Part shown: positions 1 through 6,318 of the stretch, piece after piece
Layout: each line of letters opens with the position of its first letter
How positions within the stretch are numbered: position 1 is the first letter of the stretch
Assembly: GCA_023247135.1 (NCBI GenBank)
Contig: JAHFHB010000036.1
Span: 1-11,022, forward strand
Reading direction: 5' to 3'
Source of the DNA: Candidatus Omnitrophota bacterium
Lineage (GTDB): Bacteria > Omnitrophota > Omnitrophia > Omnitrophales > Aquincolibacteriaceae
Length of the DNA: 11,022 bases
Notes under the pieces: model-generated
Told to the model about the DNA's origin: nothing
The model's input: the letters and a program-made list of their open reading frames with translations, nothing else
The model's database searches: none
Program-made: the position numbers and the translations under genes

Positions 1-492
1 CGTCTCCATGGCTGGAATCATTTCAAGAATTCTTGTTTCGGTTCCTGCCGTACGAAACTTCAGCCATAAAGTATTTTCCGGAAACAGATCGGCCGCGCGC
101 TCGGCCCATTCCACGCACGTGATCGATTTTGCATCTGCCAGACATTCTCCGAGCCCGATCGCCTCGGCATCTGCCGCATCCTCAAGCCGGTAAAGATCGA
201 AGTGATAAATCGGGCAGCTGCCCTGGTACACGTGCATCAAAACAAACGTGGGGCTTTTGACTTCATCCGAGGCGCGAACCCCCAAGCCGGAGCACAGCCC
301 CTTCATAAACGTCGTTTTGCCGCTGCCCAAACCGCCGCTCAGCGCCAGAACTGCGCCCGGTTTCAAAGCCGCGGCCACTCCCCTGGCGTATTTTAAAGTT
401 TCCGCGGGAGAATGCAAAATGCAGGTTCCCTTAAAAGTGCCTGAATCCGCCCTGCTTAAATTTTGCGCGAGAAATTTTTTTTTCATGCTCAT
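1..492 (-). CDS. tsaE: TsaE, tRNA t6A biosynthesis ATPase (3' end off window)
   Basis: TsaE is the small ATPase that works with TsaB and TsaD in the cytoplasm to make N6-threonylcarbamoyladenosine at position 37 of ANN-decoding tRNAs. The frame is open from 492 to the left edge (164 codons). It shows a Walker A loop GGLGSGKTT at residues 53-61, the SPTF motif at 80-83, HFDLYRL at 97-103 with its conserved Asp, and VEWAER at 127-132, in the order usual for this family. Family members are about 150 residues, so only a few C-terminal residues should be missing. The start at 492 is chosen because AGGTGGAG lies 4 bases upstream. The in-frame ATG at 486 (10 bases from the same site) is an alternative. 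The first roughly 20 residues precede the usual family start, and the gene begins inside thiL, overlapping it by 62 bases in another frame. Codons 4-6 are an A9 run. Identification is secure; the exact start is less so. Confidence 0.93.
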   Translation of the reverse strand, partial: MSMKKKFLAQNLSRADSGTFKGTCILHSPAETLKYARGVAAALKPGAVLALSGGLGSGKTTFMKGLCSGLGVRASDEVKSPTFVLMHVYQGSCPIYHFDLYRLEDAADAEAIGLGECLADAKSITCVEWAERAADLFPENTLWLKFRTAGTETRILEMIPAMET

Positions 493-1369
493 AAAACTCC
501 ACCTGGGATTTCCCCGGGATAATCCGCCCGATCCAGCTTAATTTTACTCCCGGAAACCGGCGTTTCCAAGCCCGTTCAAGGCGCTCTTTCTGAGCGGGTG
601 CAACGGTCAAAAGCAATTCAAAATCTTCGCCATCCGACAAAGCGGCCTGAATCTGAGCCTGGTTTTTCTTCGGATGAGCCTTTCGCGCCGCGGCAGAAAT
701 GGGAAGCGCGTCAAGCTGCAGACGGCATCCAGCTCCGGAGGCTCGCAGTAGATGCCCCAAATCTTGCAGCAGCCCGTCTGAAATATCGATCATGGCATGC
801 GGCCTGAAATTTTTAAGCAAAAAATTCCCCTCCCGCACCCGGGGCTCGAACTCGAACTGTTTCACCTTGAAACTGCCGCCGAGACTGCCGGTCACGCCAA
901 GCCAATCTCCGGGCCGGGCTCCGGACCGTGGAACCGGGGTCCGGCCTTCCGTACTGCCAATCACTGTGACCGCGATAAAAAAAGTTTTTGACCGGGAAAT
1001 GTCTCCTTTTGCAAAGCGTATCCTGTGCCGGCGCGCCAATCCCATCAGACCCTGATAAACCCTTTCCAGCGATCTCGCCCGAAAGGAGCGCGGGATCCCA
1101 AGCGCGCAGGTGAAACAGACCGGTGCAGCCCCCATCGCGGCCAGATCGCTTAAATTAACTGCAAGCGCCTTGCGGCCGATTTGCTCCCAATAGCCGGCGG
1201 CACTGTGGAAATCCACCCCGTCCACGATCACGTCCGTACTCATCACCAGCGGCCCGATGCCGGATTTAAAAGTGCCGGCATCCTCCGTCAAACAGCCCGG
1301 AAGCCGGACCGGCCGCGGAATCTTTCGGCCCAAGCAGCGGATTAATTCGAATTCGGATAATTCCATCAC
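431..1369 (-). CDS. thiL: Thiamine-monophosphate kinase ThiL
   Basis: ThiL phosphorylates thiamine monophosphate with ATP to give thiamine diphosphate, the last step of cofactor synthesis, in the cytoplasm. The 312-residue product has the family motifs in order: STD at 44-46 followed by VDGVDF, RKALAVNLSDLAAMG at 66-80 (Mg-binding Asp in NLSD), GD at 122-123, AMIDISDGLLQDL at 192-204, SDGEDFELL at 245-253, and the typical C-terminal GGFRHF. Length is close to the usual 310-330. The N-terminal acidic motif reads TED (28-30) where most family members have GDD, a conservative Asp-to-Glu change at a metal-binding site. The start is GTG at 1369 or the adjacent ATG at 1366. A GAGGG ribosome site overlaps the TGA of the upstream protease gene, leaving only 9-12 bases between them. 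The 3' end overlaps tsaE, so the two genes are probably translationally linked. Confidence 0.95.
   Translation of the reverse strand: MMELSEFELIRCLGRKIPRPVRLPGCLTEDAGTFKSGIGPLVMSTDVIVDGVDFHSAAGYWEQIGRKALAVNLSDLAAMGAAPVCFTCALGIPRSFRARSLERVYQGLMGLARRHRIRFAKGDISRSKTFFIAVTVIGSTEGRTPVPRSGARPGDWLGVTGSLGGSFKVKQFEFEPRVREGNFLLKNFRPHAMIDISDGLLQDLGHLLRASGAGCRLQLDALPISAAARKAHPKKNQAQIQAALSDGEDFELLLTVAPAQKERLERAWKRRFPGVKLSWIGRIIPGKSQVEFYEHEKKISRAKFKQGGFRHF
497..504 (-). promoter_or_regulatory. Ribosome-binding site of tsaE inside thiL
   Basis: AGGTGGAG on the minus strand lies 4 bases before the ATG at 492 and 10 bases before the ATG at 486. It is embedded in the thiL coding sequence about 65-70 bases before the thiL stop, so tsaE can be initiated independently while thiL is still being translated. 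Confidence 0.65.
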
Positions 1370-1378
1370 GGTTTGCCC

Positions 1379-2446
1379 TCAACGGCCGATGAGACTTTTC
1401 ACGCACCAGAAATAAAGAATGAAAATGCTATTGTGAAAAAAATGCACAAAGTAAGAACTCAGCAGGCTGCCCCGTTTTTCGTAAATCAGCGTCAGGAGAG
1501 CGCCAAGCATGAAAATGGGGAAAAAGGCAAACTCGTTTTTGTGAATCAGCGCAAAGAAAGCCGCGCAACCAACGACGGCCCAGACGGTCCCGAACTTCCT
1601 CTTAAAAATAGGGAAGGAAAACCCGCGAAAAAAAACTTCTTCGAAAAAAGGGCCGGCAACACAGCCGATAAACACTGAAAGATAGATCAGCCAGGGCGCT
1701 TTTTTTTCTTCCTCCAGAAAAATCTCCACCAGTGGGTGCGGTTCCGGTTCATAGTGAACCAGAGAAGCGATCCCCGTCAAGATCAAGAGGAGCATCACAA
1801 ACCAGGGAATCACAAAGGCATAGGCGCTCAAACCCGCCAGAATCTCTTTGACCGGCGAGCTTCCGTCCGGAATGCAAAGCCCCAAATCACGCCACGAATT
1901 TCCGGTTTGCCTGACCTGCCGCAGAATAAAAAAAAAGCAGAGCACATCCACCAGCAGCGTGTGCGTCAAAAGCAATCCATGAGCCGCGCTGTCGCTGTCA
2001 AGCAAACGGACCGCCAGTGAAAAGACTAAATTAAGGCACAACCCGGCGCCCAGAAACTGCACCAACACACGCAGAAGCATGGCCGCGCTCCAGGGCTTCG
2101 CAGAAACGGCCGAAGGCGGCCACACCCTTCGGCGAAAATCCGGTTTAAACGCGCAGAAGAGATTTAAAACACAGCCGGCGGCAAAAAGCAGCGTAAACAG
2201 ACCGGACAAAAAGAAAAAACCCAAGGCTTCCGCCGGGCTTTTTTTCAGCCACTCGCGGATAAACTCCGGAGTCAGGCTGGCCCCTTGAAACGCATCCTCA
2301 GATTGTTTGAAGGATTCCAGTGCAAGACTGGGTGGGTGATTTGAACCCGCACCCCAGCGGCTGAGCGCGAGATAAATCCCCAAAAATAAAAAAAATAGAA
2401 AGAGCCAGCCCCTCTCTCTCCAGGCAAAAGCCGCGACACGCTTCAT
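1379..2446 (-). CDS. CPBP-family intramembrane metalloprotease
   Basis: This is a 355-residue polytopic membrane protein of the CPBP (CAAX protease / bacteriocin-processing, ABI) family. The family signature is in the C-terminal half: EEVFFRG (E269, E270, R274), then FALIH with H302, then HFFHN with H335, H338 and N339. These are the proposed catalytic and metal-binding positions of this glutamic-type intramembrane protease family. Hydrophobic stretches at about 14-28, 75-100, 124-147, 157-175, 203-230, 252-267, 287-302, 308-321 and 330-347 suggest eight or so membrane segments. The substrate is unknown; family members include eukaryotic prenyl-protein proteases and bacteriocin-immunity or processing proteins, and no assignment among these can be made here. 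Its ATG overlaps the tatD stop (ATGA) with no strong ribosome site, so it is probably expressed by coupling. Neighbours are cytoplasmic housekeeping genes and give no clear hint of its job. Confidence 0.88.
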   Translation of the reverse strand: MKRVAAFAWRERGWLFLFFLFLGIYLALSRWGAGSNHPPSLALESFKQSEDAFQGASLTPEFIREWLKKSPAEALGFFFLSGLFTLLFAAGCVLNLFCAFKPDFRRRVWPPSAVSAKPWSAAMLLRVLVQFLGAGLCLNLVFSLAVRLLDSDSAAHGLLLTHTLLVDVLCFFFILRQVRQTGNSWRDLGLCIPDGSSPVKEILAGLSAYAFVIPWFVMLLLILTGIASLVHYEPEPHPLVEIFLEEEKKAPWLIYLSVFIGCVAGPFFEEVFFRGFSFPIFKRKFGTVWAVVGCAAFFALIHKNEFAFFPIFMLGALLTLIYEKRGSLLSSYFVHFFHNSIFILYFWCVKSLIGR

Positions 2447-3207
2447 AATCCGAGAACAGCGCGGGCATTGGCACTTGTCAGCTCACCCAGTGCCTGCAAA
2501 TCCAAACCGTGGATCTCGGCCATCGTCCGCGCGGTTTCAAGCATGAGGCTGGGCTCATTGCGCTTTCCCCGCATGCTTTGCGGCGGTAAAAAGGGCGCGT
2601 CAGTTTCAAGCAGAAGCTTCTCGCGGGGGCAGGCGCGGCAGGCCTCGCGCAAGGCATCGTTTTTTTTGTAAGTCAGCGGACCTGCAAACGAAATATAAAA
2701 CCCGAGCGCGACCAGCCGTTCCATCACCGGCCGGTCCGCAGAAAAACAGTGAATAATTCCCCGCGGGTTTTCGGGCTGATGTTCTCGAAGCATTGCGATC
2801 AGCGCTTCGTAGGCGTCGCGGCAATGAATCACGAGCGGTTTCCGGTGCCGCCGCGCCATTTTCAGAAATTCGGAAAAAATCCGGCGCTGGGTCGCCTGCG
2901 GCGAATGCTCCCGGTAAAAATCCAGGCCCACTTCCCCCACCGCCGCGACTTTCGGATGCAAGAGCATGGCTTCGATCTGCTGTAGATCCTCGGGGCTTGT
3001 CTCGCGAGTATCGTTGGGATGAATACCACAGGCGGCCCAGATATCCGCGGACGATTCCGCCAGATGAATCGAAGTCCGGGAACTGGCGACATCGGTGCCC
3101 ACATTTAAAAACGCATGGATTCCCTCGCTGCGCGCGCGCTCAAGCGCCTCAGCGCGATCCACGTCAAAATCCGGATAGTGCACATGCAGATGCGTATCGA
3201 AGAACAT
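2443..3207 (-). CDS. tatD: TatD-family metal-dependent hydrolase / DNase
   Basis: The 254-residue product is a cytoplasmic TIM-barrel metallohydrolase of the TatD family, whose characterised members are Mg-dependent 3'-5' DNA exonucleases linked to DNA repair and degradation. Visible metal ligands, in order, are DTHLH at 4-8 (H6, H8), GEVGLDFYR at 91-99 (E92), VIHCRDA at 126-132 (H128), IIHCFS at 151-156 (H153) and LLETDAPFLPP at 199-209 (D203). GIHP at 61-64 is also typical. Length matches the family (about 255-265). The gene begins at the metG stop in a TAATG arrangement with a one-base overlap, which suggests re-initiation, and it ends overlapping the protease gene. The metG-tatD order is widely conserved in bacteria. 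Several TatD paralogues (YcfH, YjjV types) share these motifs, so the subtype is by context: next to holB and metG it corresponds best to YcfH. Confidence 0.94.
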   Translation of the reverse strand: MFFDTHLHVHYPDFDVDRAEALERARSEGIHAFLNVGTDVASSRTSIHLAESSADIWAACGIHPNDTRETSPEDLQQIEAMLLHPKVAAVGEVGLDFYREHSPQATQRRIFSEFLKMARRHRKPLVIHCRDAYEALIAMLREHQPENPRGIIHCFSADRPVMERLVALGFYISFAGPLTYKKNDALREACRACPREKLLLETDAPFLPPQSMRGKRNEPSLMLETARTMAEIHGLDLQALGELTSANARAVLGL

Positions 3208-4763
3208 TATTCGGCTTGCGGTTTGAGGTCTTCAAGTTTTGGAAATAACGGTTCGCCGCGTGTAATCCGTACTCCAGGCCTCAGAAAAGACTTGGAGAAA
3301 TTTTCGTTCGAAACCATGGGCATCCAGGCTGGAAGCCCCATACGTTCGAGCATGGCTTTGGCGCAGACCGGCAAAAACGCCTGCAGGATGCAGGCCACAT
3401 GCGCATTGCATTCACCCAGCACGGCCAGCGTTAATTCAAGGTCCGGCTTGCGGGCAGGGTCTTTGGCAAGCGCCCATGGTTTTTGGTTTTCGACGAACTG
3501 ATTGGCCAGGGTGATGACCGCAAAAATTTTATCCAGCGCAAGCCTGGGATCAAAAACCGCAACGGCTGCCGCCGCCGCCTCGTAAAGGCAGAGCGAACGG
3601 CGATAAAGTTCCGTCGCGTCCAAACGCTCCGGGGCCACGTCCGGGACAAGGCCGCCAAAGTATTTGTCCAGCATGGAGGCGTAGCGGAACCACAAGTTGC
3701 CAAGATCATTGGCAAGCTGAGTCGTATAGCGTTCTGCAAGCAGATCTTCGGAAAAAGTCCCGTCACTGCCCAGCGTCACCTCATTCATCAGAAAATAACG
3801 AAAAGCATCGACGGAATATTTGCGCACCAGCTCAAGCGGATCGACGGCGTTGCCCCGTGACTTTGAGACCTTTGTCCCCGACATCATCCACCAGCCATGG
3901 GCCAGAATGGTTCTGGGCCTTCCAAGCCCCATGGCTTTCAGCATAATCGGCCAGTAAACGGCGTGCTGGCGCAGGATATCCTTGCCCACCATGTGCACGT
4001 CCGCCGGCCAAAGCGCGTCAAAGAGAGTTTTATTTTCCGGATAGCCGATCGCGCTGACGTAATTGATCAGCGCGTCAAACCAGACATAGACCACAAATTC
4101 GGGATCCGGCGCAAAAGGAATGCCCCAATTCAGCCGGGCTTTAGGGCGCGTAATGCATAAGTCCTCCAGCGGTTCCCGCAAAAAGCCAAGGATTTCATTA
4201 CGCCGCATTTCAGGCTGGATGAAACTCTTATCCTCTTGAATCGTTTTCACGAGCCAGGCTTGATGCTGGCTGAGTTTGAAAAAATAGTTCTTTTCCTCAA
4301 GCTGCTGGACTTCGCGGTGACAGTCCGGGCATTTGCCTTCTTTAAGCTGCAACTCAGTCCAAAAAGATTCGCACGGCGTGCAGTACCAGCCCGAATAGGT
4401 CTTTTGGTAAATGTCCCCGGTCTTGACCAGATTCTGCAAAATGGCCGTCACGGACTTTTTATGTTCCTCATCCGTGGTGCGGATAAATTTGTCGTAGCGG
4501 ATGTCCAGAACTTCCCACATTTTTTTAAAATGCGGCACCATTTCATCGACAAAATCAACCGGTTCTTTGCCCTGTTCCCGGGCAATCTTTTCGATTTTGG
4601 TGCCGTGCTCATCAGTCCCCGTCAGAAAAAAAACCTCCTGGCCTTGAAAACGCTTGAAGCGGCTGAACGCGTCGCAAAGCACATTGGTGTAGGCATGGCC
4701 GATGTGCGGCTTCGCGTTGACGTAATAAAGCGGCGTGGTGATGTAAAACTTTTTGGCCGTCAT
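3207..4763 (-). CDS. metG: Methionyl-tRNA synthetase (short form)
   Basis: This class I synthetase charges tRNA-Met with methionine, for initiation and elongation. The 518-residue protein has the HIGH motif at 20-23 (PHIGHAYTN), TGTDEHG at 48-54, a connective zinc knuckle with four cysteines (C128, C131, C145, C148), the methionine-pocket region VWFDALINYVSAIGY at 227-241, and the KMSKS-loop variant KVSKS at 298-302, followed by the helical anticodon-binding domain. It ends near residue 518 with no EMAPII-like tRNA-binding domain, unlike the roughly 650-680-residue long forms. A separate homologous protein could supply this function, but none is visible here. The start at 4763 overlaps the holB stop as ATGA and has AAGGA 8 bases upstream (4772-4776). 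The downstream tatD starts at its stop codon. Confidence 0.97.
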   Translation of the reverse strand: MTAKKFYITTPLYYVNAKPHIGHAYTNVLCDAFSRFKRFQGQEVFFLTGTDEHGTKIEKIAREQGKEPVDFVDEMVPHFKKMWEVLDIRYDKFIRTTDEEHKKSVTAILQNLVKTGDIYQKTYSGWYCTPCESFWTELQLKEGKCPDCHREVQQLEEKNYFFKLSQHQAWLVKTIQEDKSFIQPEMRRNEILGFLREPLEDLCITRPKARLNWGIPFAPDPEFVVYVWFDALINYVSAIGYPENKTLFDALWPADVHMVGKDILRQHAVYWPIMLKAMGLGRPRTILAHGWWMMSGTKVSKSRGNAVDPLELVRKYSVDAFRYFLMNEVTLGSDGTFSEDLLAERYTTQLANDLGNLWFRYASMLDKYFGGLVPDVAPERLDATELYRRSLCLYEAAAAAVAVFDPRLALDKIFAVITLANQFVENQKPWALAKDPARKPDLELTLAVLGECNAHVACILQAFLPVCAKAMLERMGLPAWMPMVSNENFSKSFLRPGVRITRGEPLFPKLEDLKPQAE

Positions 4764-5548
4764 ACCTTCATTCCTTGCAGGTGGCTGAGGCGGTTGGAGA
4801 GAAAAGAAACCGCAAGCTTTGGATTCGTATTGCCTTCGACAGCTTCTTTGGCTTCATAAGCCGCGTCCACCGCCTCCGTCCATTCAAGGCTGGCGGGAGC
4901 GTCTCCCGACGCGGCGGAGGATCGCAGCCGGACATGAAAAGTCGCCAGGAGGCTGTCAAAAAAATCCAGCGCCTTGTCCTTTTTATAGTTCGCCGCTTTT
5001 TCAAAATAATCCGGCAGCAGAGTCAAATCCAGCGCCACCGGTCCCGCCGATGATTCTGTGGGCATCAACGGCGCTTTAAGCCGGACATGAAAACAGCGCG
5101 ACTGAATCGTATCCAGCAGCTGAAACTTCGTCTGGGCCAGAAGTAAAAAGATCGTGCGCGCCGGGGGCTCTTCCAGCGTTTTCAACAGGGCCTGCGCCCC
5201 TTCTTCGCTCAAACGATCCGTTTCTTCGATGACCGCCACCTTGACGCGCGCTTCGTAGGGCTTAAATGCGGCCCAGTGAATCAGGTCCCGGACCCGTTTG
5301 ATTTTGATATTTTTTTCGTCCTCGGCGCGGCTCAGCCAGAAAAGATCGGCATGATTGCCCATCAGGGCTTTGGCACAGCCCGGGCACTCACAGCCAAAAG
5401 GCCGCGGCGTCTTTTCACAAAGCAGTTCCTGGGCGAAACGCAGGCCGGATTCGCGCCGCGATTCCGCCTGATTGCCCGTGAGTAAATAGGCGCAAGCAGG
5501 ATTTTTTTCACGAAGGTCTGCAAAAGACGTGCTCGGGTCAAAGGCCAT
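4760..5548 (-). CDS. holB: DNA polymerase III delta-prime subunit
   Basis: Delta-prime is the stator subunit of the clamp loader, which loads the beta clamp onto primed DNA. With the ATG at 5548 the protein has 262 residues. AAA+ hallmarks are LLKTLEEPP at 121-129 and QSRC at 149-152, the SRC arginine-finger motif. A C-terminal helical part ends with NTNPKLAVSFLSNRL. The P-loop position (LLTGNQAESRRESG, about 22-35) lacks the GxxGxGK lysine, as expected for a non-hydrolysing delta-prime rather than a gamma/tau subunit. A zinc site is suggested by C44, C53, C55 and C58, although the last three are spaced CxCxxC instead of the usual CxxCxxC. A longer frame from a TTG at 5581 exists, but the ATG at 5548 is preferred because GAAAGGG lies 5 bases upstream. 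It overlaps the tmk end by 11 bases. The tmk-holB neighbourhood is conserved in many bacteria and supports the call. Confidence 0.93.
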   Translation of the reverse strand: MAFDPSTSFADLREKNPACAYLLTGNQAESRRESGLRFAQELLCEKTPRPFGCECPGCAKALMGNHADLFWLSRAEDEKNIKIKRVRDLIHWAAFKPYEARVKVAVIEETDRLSEEGAQALLKTLEEPPARTIFLLLAQTKFQLLDTIQSRCFHVRLKAPLMPTESSAGPVALDLTLLPDYFEKAANYKKDKALDFFDSLLATFHVRLRSSAASGDAPASLEWTEAVDAAYEAKEAVEGNTNPKLAVSFLSNRLSHLQGMKV

Positions 5549-6179
5549 GGGAACCCTTTCTTCCGGCAATCTGCTTTTCAAGTTCGCTGAAAATTTTCAG
5601 AGCCAGCGCCTCTTTGCTTAGAGCGGCATCCACCACCTTAAACCGGCGGGGATAGCGGTGCGCCAGGTCTAAAAAACCACGACGCACGCGTTCATGAAAC
5701 GCCAGCGGCGCTTTTTCCATGCGATCACGCCGGCCAATGCGCTTGAAAGCAAGACGCGGCGGAATGTCGAGCAGAATCGTGAGATCCGGCTGAAGTTTGC
5801 CCCGCGCAATCAAGCTGCCGGCATCGATCATTTTCTTATCGAGCCCGCGGCCATAGCCCTGATACGCGCGCGTTGAATCTTCAAAGCGGTCGCATAAAAC
5901 CCAGGTGCCTTTTGCAAGCGCCGGAAGAATTTTTTCATCCACGATTTGAGCCCGGGCCGCAAGGTAAAGCAGAAGTTCCGCCCGCGGCGACATGTGCTTA
6001 TGCCGCGCTTCAAGTACAATGGCCCGGCAAGCTTCCCCGACGGTCGTTCCGCCCGGTTCACGCAGCAAAAGAACCGGAACGCCGCGTTTTTTCAAATACA
6101 CGGCCGCCGCCTGGATCTGGGTCGTCTTGCCACTGCCCTCCGGCCCTTCAAAGGTAATGAATATCCCTTTTTTTTTCAT
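5538..6179 (-). CDS. tmk: Thymidylate kinase
   Basis: This enzyme phosphorylates dTMP to dTDP with ATP in the cytoplasm, the step shared by de novo and salvage dTTP synthesis. The 213-residue protein shows the P-loop EGPEGSGKTTQ at 11-21, LREPGGTTVGE at 39-49, the DRFEDST motif at 97-103 followed by AYQGYGRGLD, and a basic lid region (KRIGRRDRME) near 146-155. Length is normal for the family (about 205-215). The start at 6179 is preferred because the conserved beta strand and P-loop follow immediately. Upstream there is only a weak GGA-type ribosome site in A-rich sequence. Codons 2-4 form an A9 run (6168-6176) directly after the ATG. It is the first gene after the only sizeable gap, so it should head the downstream operon or be read through from cysS. 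Its end overlaps holB by 11 bases. Confidence 0.97.
   Translation of the reverse strand: MKKKGIFITFEGPEGSGKTTQIQAAAVYLKKRGVPVLLLREPGGTTVGEACRAIVLEARHKHMSPRAELLLYLAARAQIVDEKILPALAKGTWVLCDRFEDSTRAYQGYGRGLDKKMIDAGSLIARGKLQPDLTILLDIPPRLAFKRIGRRDRMEKAPLAFHERVRRGFLDLAHRYPRRFKVVDAALSKEALALKIFSELEKQIAGRKGSHGL
5554..5560 (-). promoter_or_regulatory. Ribosome-binding site deciding the holB start
   Basis: GAAAGGG on the minus strand lies 5 bases before the ATG at 5548, within the end of tmk. It supports this ATG over the in-frame TTG 33 bases upstream. Confidence 0.65.
6168..6176 (-). other. A9 homopolymer at codons 2-4 of tmk
   Basis: Nine consecutive A residues on the coding strand directly follow the tmk ATG and encode three lysines. 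A matching A9 run lies at codons 4-6 of tsaE (475-483). Runs of this length are prone to polymerase slippage and sequencing error. The frame reads correctly as written. AAA-rich second codons are also known to favour initiation, so this may be nothing more than that. Confidence 0.6.
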
Positions 6180-6318
6180 TTTTTTCCATTTACCTTAGTG
6201 AACATCCATTCGTCATTGCGAGGAGCCCCGTAGGGGCGACGCGGCAATCTCAAAGCGCTGAGATTGCTTCGTCGCAAAAACCGCTCCTCGCAATGACGAG
6301 CGAAACTGTTTTCGGCCG
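6180..6318. other. Only intergenic region of note, between cysS and tmk
   Basis: This 139-base gap is the one place in the window with room for a promoter on the minus strand. Apart from the palindromic repeat it holds about 20 bases next to cysS and 31 bases next to tmk. I see no convincing paired -35/-10 elements reading toward tmk, no riboswitch and no T-box-like leader. Whether tmk has its own promoter or depends on read-through from cysS cannot be decided from the sequence. Confidence 0.6.
6211..6298. repeat. Long imperfect palindrome of dispersed-repeat (REP/MITE-like) type
   Basis: The arms CGTCATTGCGAGGAGC (6211-6226) and its exact reverse complement (6283-6298) form a perfect 16-base inverted repeat. 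An inner 16-base pair of arms (6236-6251 and 6260-6275) matches at 14 of 16 positions and closes on the 8-base loop 6252-6259. Between the left arms a small side hairpin CCCC-GTA-GGGG (6226-6236) is possible; opposite it lies an unpaired A-rich stretch (6276-6282). From memory, sequences beginning GTCATTGCGAGGAG and containing GGCAATCTC are a recurrent dispersed palindromic repeat in several bacterial groups; this could not be searched here. No transposase, target-site duplication or second copy is visible in the window. It starts 20 bases after the cysS stop and ends 31 bases before tmk. The hairpin is not followed by a T-run in the minus direction, so it is not a standard intrinsic terminator, though the transcript could fold and affect stability. 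Confidence 0.85.

Noticed and set aside
1379..3207. tatD plus CPBP protease as a defence or toxin-type module
   Set aside because: CPBP proteins were once grouped as abortive-infection proteins, but no other defence gene, mobile element or composition change accompanies this pair, and metG-tatD is an ordinary core cluster.
4236..4859. 207-codon open frame on the plus strand opposite metG and the end of holB
   Set aside because: It is antisense to conserved MetG motifs and spans a real gene boundary; its hydrophobic composition mirrors the complementary codons.
5549..5581. TTG-initiated extension of holB
   Set aside because: It would give a longer overlap with tmk and no better ribosome site; the ATG at 5548 has GAAAGGG at good spacing.
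6211..6298. Palindrome as an intrinsic terminator for cysS
   Set aside because: The stem is long enough, but no T-run follows it in the minus-strand direction, so it does not fit the standard form. Premature termination in the hairpin cannot be excluded.
6180..6318. T-box or other amino-acid-responsive leader before tmk or for the synthetase genes
   Set aside because: The gap is too short once the palindrome is removed, tmk is not a synthetase gene, and gltX, cysS and metG all start inside the preceding gene.
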